From assembly GCF_000242895.2 (NCBI RefSeq), contig NC_021171.1:4374001-4438000 (forward strand): a DNA stretch of 64,000 nt, in the 5' to 3' direction. A program made the position numbers and the translations under genes. Shown one piece after another: positions 1 to 8,349 of this stretch. Position 1 is the stretch's first letter; every line of letters starts with the position of its first letter. The stretch is from Bacillus sp. 1NLA3E (GTDB lineage: Bacteria; Bacillota; Bacilli; Bacillales; Cytobacillaceae). The notes under the pieces were generated by a model. It had not been told where the DNA came from, ran no database searches, and worked only from the letters and a program-made list of their open reading frames with translations.

Positions 1-1807
1 TCCGGCTCCCATTATTCAGCCGTAGGTTTGATGCCTATATCCCAGTGTTTGAAGAGTTTAGGATTTTGTTTAGAAATTCTGCCTAGAAAATGTTCTGCCC
101 TTTTCTTGTGTCGAGATAGCTTTTTATATTTCCTTCTCGCCCACATAATTAAGGCTTTGTTTATGTGCCTTAAAGAGGAGTACATTTCAGATTTGTAGAA
201 TTTCCCATAGTAGTTAATCCACCCTTGAATTACTGAGTTAAACATATTTGATAGGTCTATGAGCTCTTTATCCGCCTTCAATTGTAGTTTCCAATCTCTC
301 ACTTTTTGCTGTATTGATTTCTTAGATTTGTTACTGATGGCTGGCGTGAAATTCACAAAGTGTTTTCCCCACCTGTTCTTTGACAGCCTTGGTCTGAACG
401 TGTATCCCAGAAAATCAAACGCTATGTTTTCATGATCTTCTTTCCTGTCCGCATCCTTACAATATACAATTTTTGTTTTGGAAGGATGTAGTTCGAGTTT
501 ACATTCGTTCATTCTCTTGCTTAAGGATTTGAGCACTTTCTTTGCTTCTTCCTCTGTCTTACAGTGGATGACTGCGTCATCTGCATATCTAGCGAATGGT
601 TTGCTGGGGTGATTAATAGCCATCCATTTATCAAACGCATAATGTAGAAACAAATTTGCTAGCACCGGACTTATGACACCACCTTGCGGTGTGCCGGAGG
701 TACGTTCTTTTATTCCTTCTTTTGTTTGAAATGGTGCGGTTAACCATCTTTTGATGTACAGCTTAACCCATTCTACGTCTGTATGCTTATCTACAGCTCT
801 CATCAGGAACTCATGATCGATGTTATCGAATAAACCTTTTATATCAAATTCAAGTATCCAATTGTACTTCCAGCATCTTTTTCGAGTTGTCTCTATTGCT
901 TGAATGGCGCTTTTCTTAGGTCTATATCCATAGGAATCCTCATAAAAGAATGGTTCTACCGAAGGTTCGAAATATAATTTCACTGTCATCTGTGCAATTC
1001 TATCCGCAACCGTTGGAATTCCAAGTGTCCTAGTACCCCCAGCTTTCTTTTGTATTTCTACAGCCTTAACTGCTGGAGGGAAGTAACTTCCCGATGACAT
1101 TCTGTTCCAAACTTTATATAGATTATCTTTTAGATTTCTTTCAAATTCTTCTATGGATTGTTCATCAATTCCTGCTGAACCCTTATTTGCTTTAACTCTT
1201 ATAAAGGCTTCATACACTATCTTTTTAGATATTTCATATGGCTTTGTTTTATCCATAAGTTCCTCCCACTTTTGATGGTTGACTTGTTTATAAAACTGAA
1301 TAATATAACCCCTTTGCTCCATCAACGTTAGGAGATTTCATTGCTACTACGAGTTATTCCGCCCCTATACATGGCATTGGTACTCTGATTCTTGTGGGGC
1401 TTCCACTTGAAATCTCTCCCTTGGCATCCATGTCGTAGGTTCCCACGTTCCACACAAAAGCCTGTATTAAGTTCACGCCGCCTTTATACCGGTCACCGAA
1501 CGGACAGTAAACAGGTTTCCTCCGAACTTATCCTGAGTTAACGACTCCCCCTCAGTTTTGATGACATTTCTACGCTTTCGATACTTCTTCAGCGGTTCAG
1601 TGGTTTTCGTCTCCTTAATACGTACCTGACAGTGTCTTGCACTGCCTTTTCCCTAACGCTCAATACCATAGCTTTTGACTAAAGCATCTTAGGGTGGTTT
1701 GAAATCTCCACCTGTATGGCGATTTCGAGGGGCCAACCCTCATCTTTTGTGCAGCATGTTACACTATGCAACTCTTCGAGTTGCTTTTGTGTTCCTTCGT
1801 GGCACAC
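1..1807 (-). mobile_element. inner group II intron (3' end outside window)
   Basis: Read on the minus strand, the intron begins at 1807 with GTGTGCC, a GUGYG-type group II 5' end. It runs through a structured leader of about 480 bases, then the maturase gene. Just after the maturase stop, the last bases before the window edge read GAGCCGGA, which matches the 5' strand of domain V, so only domain V and VI are missing. The flanking sequence above 1807 is the reverse transcriptase gene of a second intron, cut immediately after its YADD codons. The non-coding stretch 1326-1807 is therefore ribozyme domains I-III and part of IV rather than empty intergenic DNA. The intron class was not determined. 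Confidence 0.85.
12..1322 (-). CDS. ltrA: group II intron reverse transcriptase/maturase
   Basis: This is the multifunctional intron-encoded protein that helps the intron RNA fold and splice, and copies it into DNA at new sites. The 436 residues contain reverse transcriptase blocks in order: a GSAGID motif near residue 50, TLGIP, SYGYRP, FDIKGLFDNIDH, GTPQGGVISP and the catalytic RYADDAVIH near residue 250. A maturase (domain X) region with FDFLGYTF and GWINYYG follows. There is no HNH endonuclease at the C terminus, so it belongs to the shorter, endonuclease-free maturases. ATG at 1322 is preferred over the adjacent TTG; no strong ribosome site is visible, as is usual in introns. All key residues are present, so it may be active. 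Confidence 0.93.
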   Translation of the reverse strand: MEQRGYIIQFYKQVNHQKWEELMDKTKPYEISKKIVYEAFIRVKANKGSAGIDEQSIEEFERNLKDNLYKVWNRMSSGSYFPPAVKAVEIQKKAGGTRTLGIPTVADRIAQMTVKLYFEPSVEPFFYEDSYGYRPKKSAIQAIETTRKRCWKYNWILEFDIKGLFDNIDHEFLMRAVDKHTDVEWVKLYIKRWLTAPFQTKEGIKERTSGTPQGGVISPVLANLFLHYAFDKWMAINHPSKPFARYADDAVIHCKTEEEAKKVLKSLSKRMNECKLELHPSKTKIVYCKDADRKEDHENIAFDFLGYTFRPRLSKNRWGKHFVNFTPAISNKSKKSIQQKVRDWKLQLKADKELIDLSNMFNSVIQGWINYYGKFYKSEMYSSLRHINKALIMWARRKYKKLSRHKKRAEHFLGRISKQNPKLFKHWDIGIKPTAE

Positions 1808-2651
1808 AATCGTCCGCATAGCGGACGATAAAGCATTCTTTTAACCCAGATTTTTTAAGTCCTTGATACTTGATTCCACTGGTCTTATATTTAAAGTTGC
1901 TTTCAAATGTTTCCCACTGATTACTTATCCACCAATCAAGTTCATTGAGAACGACATTTGATAATAAAGGTGATAAAATTCCACCTTGCGGTGTTCCTTT
2001 GGCTGGTATTCCTTCTCCATCAATCTCTGCTTTTAATAATCTTGAAATAATGGAGAGTAATACTTTGTCCCTAATCCCCAATGACCAAAGCTGTTTCAAA
2101 AGTTTTCCGTGATTCACATTATCAAAGAAACCTTTTATATCGACATCCACACAATGATGAAGCCCAGCTTGATTGACAAGGAATTCGAACCTTGCTTTGG
2201 CATGATGGGTGCTTCTATTTGGTCGGAATCCATAGCTGTGTTTATGGAATTTAGCTTCACAAATGGGCTCCAATACTTGTAGAATACACTGTTGGAAAAT
2301 TCTATCCCAGATGGCTGGAATCCCTAAGGGTCTAAGTTTTCCATTCCCTTTGTCAATAAACACTCGTCTAACCATTTTAGGTTTGTAGTTTTTAAACATG
2401 ATTTGAACCGTGTTTATTACATCTTCCACCGATAAATGACAAATATCTTTAATCGTAAGATTATCTGTACCTGCCGTTTTACTACCTGTATTTCTTTTGA
2501 AATTTCGGTAGGCAAGACGAATATTTTCATTAGAACTCATCAATTCTATTAATCCATAAAACTTTTCACCACTGACACTTTGAGCATAAAGAGCGTCAAA
2601 GCACCCCTGTAAGTTATAATACTCATTGTGCCTCAGCTTCTTTCGTTTCAA
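1764..2651 (-). pseudogene. group II intron reverse transcriptase disrupted at YADD
   Basis: This is the N-terminal half of an intron maturase different from the one at 12-1322. Visible reverse transcriptase motifs are GTDNLT, LRPLGIP, SYGFRPNRS, VDVDIKGFFDNVNH, GTPQGGILSP and finally RYADD near residue 281. After the second aspartate codon the frame enters the inner intron and ends after 13 foreign residues. The thumb, maturase and any endonuclease domain are missing here. The likely start is TTG at 2651 with AAAGGAG upstream. The protein cannot work unless the inner intron is spliced out of the transcript, which would restore the frame if the distal exon is intact beyond the window. Confidence 0.88.
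1809..1829. repeat. 9-bp inverted repeat abutting the inner-intron insertion point
   Basis: ATCGTCCGC and GCGGACGAT flank a 3-base loop and end one base from the intron 5' end at 1807. On the coding strand it covers the Ile-Val-Arg-Tyr-Ala-Asp-Asp codons of the interrupted reverse transcriptase. It is a perfect hairpin. Whether it serves in target recognition or is only a coincidence of the codons is not known. Confidence 0.75.
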
Positions 2652-3407
2652 TAAGTCGGAAACTCCTTTCGGAGTTAAACCTCTTTTAGTCTCACAAGAA
2701 CCTTATTAATCGATAAAAATCTGCATTACATGGTTGAATGATTCTTCATTAGTCTAGTGGCTATTCCTCCATGTGGATTAGACATTTCATTGGTACTGTG
2801 CCACCACTTTCACTGATATGAAGGCAAATTATACAGTAACTAATATCATTATTGCTTTCCTTGCCAACGGTTCACAGGGAGTAAGCCCTCCACGTTATCA
2901 GCTTACAATGTTGAATTATATCTATTAAAGAATGAACTTAGGTGCTTCCTTTAAGCCTGTTAGCACACATACGCCTATAACGTATCATGGATTTTTATAT
3001 TAGTTATTCTTACTCACCCACGACTAACCTCACAATTTGGTGATATACACATTTCTATGTATTGCAGGTATAGACCCGTACATTCAGAAGTTCGTCAGCT
3101 TTACCTTTTTATTTTAGGTGTATTTGCATCCTCACCATATTCATTCAACTCAAGCATCATGAACTACACCACTCCCTCGAGTAGGGTTTCGGCAGCCACA
3201 CTGCTACGATAGTTTCTCACGCCTTTTCACCGAGCTTATAACACTATCATTCTTACTAAATCTAATGCTATTCGGCTAAGAGAGAACCCTTCCGGGCGTT
3301 ACCCCATCATTTGATTCTTCGATATAACCCTTCAGTTCCGAAAGGAACTGCCTGGCCTTTACCTGAAGATTGTGACCAATCTCAATTTAACCAGGAACAT
3401 TTCGCAC

Positions 3408-3482
3408 AACTAAACTGACCCGTTACTTAAATAAAGAAAGAAATGCGATTCTTCGTTATTGAAGCACCGCACCAAGTTAGTT
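3408..3482. repeat. imperfect palindrome at the 5' junction of the outer intron
   Basis: Both ends of this 75-bp segment read inward as AACTAA, and the arms continue with partial complementarity (CTTCAATAA against CTTAAATAA) around an AT-rich loop. It looks like a small MITE or hairpin element into whose end the outer intron inserted. Only one copy is in the window, so it cannot be shown to be a repeat family. Confidence 0.4.
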
Positions 3483-3549
3483 TATATATCAGTGTTCTTA
3501 TTTTTCTTAAAACATCAAAAATATTTTAGCTTGATAATGTACCATAACC

Positions 3550-4200
3550 TAAATAGGTGGTGTTCTCCTGCGGCTGCTATTTCTATGGCCTGTTTCGCAT
3601 GTTTGTGTCCGATAATTTGTTAGAAATCAATGTGTGGTGTGGCGGGTAGTGGTTTTTCTTCCCTCTCGTACGGATAGCTTGAATGGATCGGTTTCCCGGA
3701 TAGGTGGGCGATGACTTCTTTTAATGAAGAAACATAAACGATCTCTATTTTTTCAAAATCAAAAACGGGAAGATTCTCGTCGTAAGGAATATAGAGCCTT
3801 TTTAGGCCTATTTTTTTTGCAGCTAGAACGACTGGGAGCATCCCGCTTGCTGGTGGACGGCTCCGTCTAGTGATAGTGCCCCGGCAAAACCTACTTGGTC
3901 TGATCGTTCTATATTTAGAAGATTTACACTTTGCAAAACCCCTATTGCCATGGGCAAATCGTATAATGGACCGTTTTTCCTAAGTTCGGAGGGCGATAAA
4001 TTAATCATGATTTTTTGGCCGCTGATTGAATATCCTGTGGAGTACAGGGCAGCGGCAACTCGCCTCTTCGATTCTTTTACGGAAGCATCAGGTAGGCCAA
4101 CGATTGTGATCGACTCCATCCCTTGCTGGGCAAAATCCTCAACTTGTATCCGGTACCCTTCTAAGCCTTTTAATCCAATGCTTGTTACGATAGCTGTCAA
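3550..4200 (-). pseudogene. comM: comM/yifB (Mg-chelatase-like AAA ATPase), N-terminal remnant
   Basis: ComM/YifB proteins are about 500-residue AAA+ helicase-like ATPases; in competent bacteria ComM drives branch migration during transformation. Here the first 115 residues are well preserved, from the TTG start at 4200 through GYRIQVE, GLPDASVKESKRRV and the INLSPSELRKNGPLYDLP block. A one-base shift near 3840 moves the frame, which continues as MLPVVLAAKKIGLKRLYIP. An in-frame TAA at 3620 follows, and then residual homology (IIGHKHAKQAIEIAAAGEH) until about 3555. The Walker A loop and the whole ATPase body are absent. With two lesions and a lost C terminus the gene is dead. The intron copy next to it lies downstream of the loss. 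Confidence 0.88.
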
Positions 4201-4742
4201 TTTGCTTCCACCTCTTCCTCGACAAATTCACGATATTTGATGTGCGCTGGTTCGGAAAAATAAGATAGGGTTTTGGTTTGATCTATGTGTGGATTTTTTG
4301 ATTGGTGCACGTATGAGGAATAGCTGCTCCAAGGGTAATCAGCGGGATTTTTAACCATGTTGGCTTCTAGTGGGTTTCGGTGGATGTAACGACTGACTTC
4401 TAAAAAGTATTCGTCGGCTAGGATTAGTTTTGCTCCATACCGCCCTTGAAAGACATGGCCATCTACCTCTAAACGTAGATTTAGGTATTTTGCGTAACGC
4501 GAATGGATTGTTTTCATGATTTCTTGGATGTGATGTTCGGATGTTTCGAGCTGGAGGTGGAGGTGGTTGGTCATCAAACAGTAGGAGTGTAGGATAAAGG
4601 GATACGTTTCGCGGACATCCTCGAGGATTTTCAAATACCTTAAATAGTCATGAGTGCCGAGGAAAATTGGAGCACGCCGATTTCCACGGGCGGTGATATG
4701 ATAGATGGCCCCTGGATACCACGGACGGAGCTTTCTCGCCAT
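4197..4742 (-). CDS. REP-associated tyrosine transposase (RAYT, Y1/HUH family)
   Basis: RAYT proteins are IS200-like single-strand DNA transposases that act on short palindromic repeats. The 181-residue protein shows the HUH-type metal site as NHLHLQL (His60, His62) and the tyrosine helix with Tyr83 and Tyr86, followed by the family pattern GHVFQGRYGAK and RYIHRNPLEA. ATG at 4742 is chosen because AAAGGAGGTAACC precedes it; a longer frame to 4805 lacks such a site. Its stop overlaps the TTG start of the comM remnant. A hairpin repeat of the GGGGGTCAGGCACC family lies 200 bp upstream, and ten further copies are in the window; they are candidate substrates, by inference. The catalytic residues look intact. 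Confidence 0.9.
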   Translation of the reverse strand: MARKLRPWYPGAIYHITARGNRRAPIFLGTHDYLRYLKILEDVRETYPFILHSYCLMTNHLHLQLETSEHHIQEIMKTIHSRYAKYLNLRLEVDGHVFQGRYGAKLILADEYFLEVSRYIHRNPLEANMVKNPADYPWSSYSSYVHQSKNPHIDQTKTLSYFSEPAHIKYREFVEEEVEAN

Positions 4743-4930
4743 CTGGTTACCTCCTTTTTTGGTTGTTTGGGTTGGTTTGTTTGCAAATGTGTTTTGAGTG
4801 GACACAATTGTACACCGTTATCATAATTTATTTGCCAGAAGTGCGTCAACAAAAAACTTGAGTTAATTCTGGTAATTTATTTTGCGCAGTAGCTCCCCTT
4901 AACAATTAAGAAGAGCTATTGCTTTTATTG

Positions 4931-4993
4931 TCGCTTCACCACTGTACCGCGCCGGGGGTCAGGCACCCAATCGTACTTTAACGCGTTGATTGA
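4931..4993 (+). repeat. GGGGGTCAGGCACC hairpin repeat, copy 1
   Basis: The core GCCGGGGGTCAGGCACC lies at 4951-4967. It is flanked by GTACCGCG on the left and TTTAACGCGTTGATT on the right, a degraded version of the complementary arms seen in other copies. It sits between the RAYT gene and manA. Confidence 0.75.
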
Positions 4994-5014
4994 TAAATCT
5001 GAACCATGCTTTTT

Positions 5015-5959
5015 TTATGGGTGGGAGACGATGAGTTGGCAGTGGCCGCTGATTGTGAATGGGCCGAAGTTTACTGGGATGATAAGGTTTGTGCCCTTTT
5101 TCAGTGTGTATTGTTCTCCGTTGTGAGTGATTGTCCCTTCACCGTTAATGTTGCTTAACAGCAAGTATTGATCATTGAAGGTAAAGGAAGCTCTCCCCTC
5201 AATATCCCATTTGTAGACTGAGAAGAATTCTGATTGAACATAGGTTGTAATCGTTACGCCGTCTCTTGTTTCGACGGTCGGCTGACTTGCAGTATCTTGA
5301 TGAGGAACCGTTGTAACATCTATCGCTTTTTCAAGGTGAAGCTCGCGTAAATTCCCATTTTCATCGCGGCGGTCATAATCATAAACGCGGTAGGTTGTGT
5401 CCGAGCTTTGCTGAGTTTCTAGTATAAGGGTTCCTTCACATATTGCATGGATAGTCCCGCTTGGCACGTAGAAAAAATCACCAGGTTTTATTTTTACCCG
5501 ACGGAGCAACTGATTCCAATTCCCCTGTTCCATTTGCTGAATTAATTCGGCTTTTGTTTTCGCATAATGGCCAAAGACGATATCAGTGCCTTCCTTGCAA
5601 TCGATGATATACCAGCATTCCGTTTTTCCAAGTTCGCCATTTTCATGCTCTTGTGCGTAGGTATCGTCAGGGTGAACCTGAACAGATAGATCAACGTTTG
5701 CATCGAGAATTTTGGTCAAAAGTGGGAAAACAGCTTCTTTTGGGTTTCCGAAGAGCTCAGGATGCTCTTTCCATAGCTCATCCAATGTTTTCCCAGCGAA
5801 TGTTCCGTTTTCAATGATTGAAGGACCATTTGGATGGGCAGAAATAGCCCAGCATTCACCTGTTTTTTCAGAAGGAATGTCATATCCAAAATCAGTTCGT
5901 AAAGCGGTTCCCCCCCAGATCCGTTCCTTAAATGTCGGTCTCAAAAGTAGTGGTTGCAA
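5015..5959 (-). CDS. manA: mannose-6-phosphate isomerase, class I
   Basis: The enzyme interconverts mannose 6-phosphate and fructose 6-phosphate in the cytoplasm and needs zinc. The protein begins with the family signature PTFKERIWGG, has the zinc-ligand segments QVHPDD and GTIHAIC, and ends in a beta-rich cupin domain. TTG at 5959 is chosen over an upstream start at 6004 because GGAGGG lies eight bases before it. This gives 314 residues, almost exactly the length of B. subtilis ManA. It is the second gene of an operon with the fructokinase upstream (gap of about 80 bp), so the pair feeds mannose and fructose into glycolysis. Confidence 0.93.
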   Translation of the reverse strand: MQPLLLRPTFKERIWGGTALRTDFGYDIPSEKTGECWAISAHPNGPSIIENGTFAGKTLDELWKEHPELFGNPKEAVFPLLTKILDANVDLSVQVHPDDTYAQEHENGELGKTECWYIIDCKEGTDIVFGHYAKTKAELIQQMEQGNWNQLLRRVKIKPGDFFYVPSGTIHAICEGTLILETQQSSDTTYRVYDYDRRDENGNLRELHLEKAIDVTTVPHQDTASQPTVETRDGVTITTYVQSEFFSVYKWDIEGRASFTFNDQYLLLSNINGEGTITHNGEQYTLKKGTNLIIPVNFGPFTISGHCQLIVSHP

Positions 5960-6040
5960 AAATGGTACCCTCCAGTTAATTTTTCTATAAGTATTCCTTA
6001 TCATTTACGTTTTCACGCCTCTGTTGTTGGCTCTAGCTAC

Positions 6041-6913
6041 CTACTCGCCATATTTTACAGATAGTGCTTGTTTTGCTAACAGAAGTGATCCGATGATTCC
6101 GGCATTGTCTCCTAATCCAGGAATGACGATATACTCGGAAAGCTCGGGTAATGAAATGTACCCGTTTAAAATTTCCTCCAGGTGTTGATAGACATACGAG
6201 AATACTTGATTCTGGTGCATGACTCCACCACCGAGGATAATTTTTTTCGGAGAAAGAATCAATATGTATTGCATTAAAGCCTGTGCAATGTAATACGCTT
6301 CAAGCTTCCAGACTTCTTCGCGGGAAACGAGGTTGATTCCCTTATCGCCCCACCGTTCTTCGATCGCAGGACCTGCTGCAAGACCTTCCAGACAATCATG
6401 ATGATATGGACATTTGCCTTGATAGTGGTCAGCTGGATGGCGTCGAACGAGAGTATGACCCATTTCAGGATGGGAAAGCCCCTGAAGTAGCTTGCCTTGA
6501 ACAATGGCTCCAGCACCAATGCCTGTCCCAATTGTGATATACAGGCAACTATCCAACCCTTTTGCTGCACCGAAAGTGGCTTCTCCAAGTGCTGCCGCAT
6601 TTACATCGGTATTGAAACCAATTGGAACTGGGAATGCGCCTTTTAAAGATTGAACAAGCGGATAGTTTTTCCAAGCTGTTTTCGGGGTGGAGGTGATGTA
6701 CCCATATGTTGGGCTTTCCAGGTTCACATCAACTGGACCAAATGAGCCAATCCCGATTGCATCTATTTCATATTTTTTGAAAAAATTGCTCACATGTTGA
6801 AGGGTTTCTTCAGGTACAGTTGTCGGGATCTGAATCCGCTCGACGATATTTCCCCTTTCATCACCAACTGCACAGACAAATTTCGTTCCACCTGCTTCAA
6901 TTCCTGCTAGCAT
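6041..6913 (-). CDS. gmuE: ROK-family fructokinase
   Basis: It phosphorylates fructose (possibly other hexoses) to the 6-phosphate using ATP. The 290-residue protein starts with the ROK phosphate-binding loop GIEAGGTKF, carries GIGSFGPVD and NTDVNAAALGEA, and has the glycine-rich YITIGTGIGAGAI segment. The zinc-binding block (GHTLVRRH, then Cys-Pro-Tyr-His-His-Asp-Cys) is of the fructokinase subgroup, like B. subtilis GmuE/YdhR. It is the promoter-proximal gene of the operon with manA. Two identical 16-bp palindromes upstream indicate control by a LacI-family repressor. The symbol follows the closest remembered relative; substrate specificity is inferred. Confidence 0.88.
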   Translation of the reverse strand: MLAGIEAGGTKFVCAVGDERGNIVERIQIPTTVPEETLQHVSNFFKKYEIDAIGIGSFGPVDVNLESPTYGYITSTPKTAWKNYPLVQSLKGAFPVPIGFNTDVNAAALGEATFGAAKGLDSCLYITIGTGIGAGAIVQGKLLQGLSHPEMGHTLVRRHPADHYQGKCPYHHDCLEGLAAGPAIEERWGDKGINLVSREEVWKLEAYYIAQALMQYILILSPKKIILGGGVMHQNQVFSYVYQHLEEILNGYISLPELSEYIVIPGLGDNAGIIGSLLLAKQALSVKYGE

Positions 6914-7038
6914 ATGGCTTCCTCCTACGGTTTACGAATGTAGTGTAGTAAATTTTCTTAGGAAAAATAGATATGCTTAAATTATAAAGTTATTTGAGGA
7001 ATAATGGAATATTATGCTAGCCCCTAAAATTGAATTTC

Positions 7039-7054
7039 AATCAAACGTTTGATT
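7039..7054. promoter_or_regulatory. LacI-type operator, copy 1
   Basis: AATCAAACGTTTGATT is a perfect 16-bp palindrome with the central CG typical of LacI-family operators. It lies about 125 bp upstream of the fructokinase start. Confidence 0.75.
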
Positions 7055-7096
7055 AAGGTGACCAACAATTTGGTACACCTATGCTTCACTCCATTC

Positions 7097-7112
7097 AATC
7101 AAACGTTTGATT
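7097..7112. promoter_or_regulatory. LacI-type operator, copy 2
   Basis: This is a second identical AATCAAACGTTTGATT, 58 bp from the first centre to centre. Two operators in one leader suggest looping or cooperative repression of the fructokinase-manA operon. A third copy of the core lies at 42279-42294. Confidence 0.75.
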
Positions 7113-7130
7113 AATACCGAATCTGAATTG

Positions 7131-7168
7131 CGCTTTACCACATCACCGCGCCGGGGGTCAGGCACCAC
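7131..7168 (+). repeat. GGGGGTCAGGCACC hairpin repeat, copy 2 (half copy)
   Basis: The left arm GCGCTTTACC and the core CCGGGGGTCAGGCACCAC are present. The right arm is missing, and the 51-bp minisatellite begins a few bases later. Confidence 0.75.
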
Positions 7169-7174
7169 AAGTCG

Positions 7175-7620
7175 GGATTTTGGGCATCATTGCGGCTCTT
7201 TGGTTCCCATTTTTCCGCGACTCTTGGATTTTGGGCATCATTGCGGCTCTTTGGTTCCCGTTTTTCCTGCGACTTCGGATTTTGGGCATCATTGCGGCTC
7301 TTTGGTTCCCATTTTTCCGCGACTCTTGGATTTTGGGCATCATTGCGGCTCTTTGATTCCCATTTTTCTGCGACTCCTGAATTTTGGGCATCATTGCGGC
7401 TCTTTGGTTCCCATTTTTCCGCGACTCTTGAATTTTGGGCATCATTGCGGCTTTTTTGTTCCCATTTTTCCTACCACTTCGGATTTTGGGCATCATAGTG
7501 GCTCTTTGATTCCCATTTTTCCTCGACTCTTGGATTTTGGGCATCATTGCGGCTCTGTTGTTCCCGTTTTTCCTGCCACTTCGGATTTTGGTAATCATTG
7601 CGGCTCTTCACCAAAGCTGT
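7175..7620. repeat. 51-bp minisatellite, about 9 units
   Basis: The element GGATTTTGGGCATCATTGCG recurs at 7175, 7226, 7277, 7328, 7379, 7430, 7481, 7532 and 7583, always exactly 51 bp apart, with a few substitutions per unit. Two unit types differ in the last dozen bases (CGCGACTCTT against TGCGACTTC). Since 51 is 17 codons, long frames stay open on both strands, for example one with a 17-residue MMPKIQESRKNGNQRAA repeat on the minus strand. None has a convincing ribosome site, so coding is not claimed. It fills the gap between the fructokinase promoter and the PH-domain gene. Confidence 0.95.
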
Positions 7621-7688
7621 CCGAAATCGCCGCTTAGTGAGCATATATAAGTTCAGAGAGCAACAAAATTTACGAAAAGAGCCTTCTT

Positions 7689-8066
7689 TTATTTTGCGAT
7701 GTAGGTGGCGAGGGCTTTTTGGACGTCGAAGATGCTCTTGTCTTTTTTGAATTGTTTTTCGATTGGTTGATCCGAACCGGAGATCCAGATTTTTAGTTCG
7801 GCATCAAGATCAAAGGTTCCGGCTGTTTCACAGCTAAAATGGGTGATACTTTTGTAAGGAACTGAATGATATTCAACCTTTTTCCCTGTCATCCCCTGCT
7901 TATCGATTAAAATCAGTCTTGTATTGGTGAATACGATGAGGTCTCGTATTAGTTTATAGGCTTTTTCAACTCGCTCATTATTAGCAATAATCAGTTCAAG
8001 ATCTTTTTCTACCTCTTTTACGTCTACTTCGGAAACATTCCCCATTAGACCATCTAGAATACCCAT
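7689..8066 (-). CDS. bacterial PH-domain protein (YvbH/YozO-like)
   Basis: This 125-residue protein resembles the small single-domain bacterial pleckstrin-homology proteins of Bacillus (PF08000 type). It has an N-terminal helix (GILDGLMGNVSEVD), then a beta-rich core with RDLIVFTNTRLILIDKQG and the KKVEYHSVPYKSITHFSCET strand pair. It has no signal peptide or membrane segment. AAAGGAGG precedes the ATG. The cellular role of this family is not established. It stands alone between the minisatellite and a divergent membrane-protein gene. Confidence 0.8.
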   Translation of the reverse strand: MGILDGLMGNVSEVDVKEVEKDLELIIANNERVEKAYKLIRDLIVFTNTRLILIDKQGMTGKKVEYHSVPYKSITHFSCETAGTFDLDAELKIWISGSDQPIEKQFKKDKSIFDVQKALATYIAK

Positions 8067-8349
8067 TTGAACTTCCTCCTTTATTTACGGTTACTAATAG
8101 TTTTTCTTTATCTTCATTTTATTTTCCTTTATATTTTAAAATAATATTAGTTTATTTGCTGATTTTATAGAGATTCATTACAAAATCAGGTAATATCCAA
8201 CTTAATGGAACTATTACTCACCTTCTCTTTATAACCTTTGAATAAAACTCACTTTTAAGAATAATCCAGTGAAAGTAAATATTTAACAGGGACGATAAAG
8301 CTATAATATATAGAGGGAGATTAATACATATTAATTGGAGGACTTTATT

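Larger units (their letters stand above)
1764..3407 (-). mobile_element. outer group II intron, 5' part, interrupted by the inner intron
   Basis: The minus strand at 3407 starts with GTGCGAA, the canonical group II 5' end. About 750 bases of structured, non-coding leader (domain I region, 2652-3407) lead into a second, unrelated intron reverse transcriptase. The element is split at 1807/1808 by the inner intron, and its 3' half must lie outside the window if it survives. Bases 1764-1807 already belong to the inner intron and are included only because the broken reading frame runs into it. The upstream flank is an imperfect palindrome (3408-3482) and then a broken comM gene. Confidence 0.8.

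Noticed and set aside
1-1829. Inner intron as class C
   Set aside because: The adjacent hairpin and lack of endonuclease suggested class C, but the C-terminal maturase sequence (WARRKYKKLSRHKKRA) does not look like class C and the hairpin may be a coincidence of codons.
7175-7620. CRISPR array
   Set aside because: Units are contiguous 51-bp tandem repeats without unique spacers and no cas genes are nearby.
7158-7637. Long open frames across the minisatellite on both strands
   Set aside because: They are a consequence of a 51-bp unit without stops; no ribosome site or recognisable domain supports any one frame.
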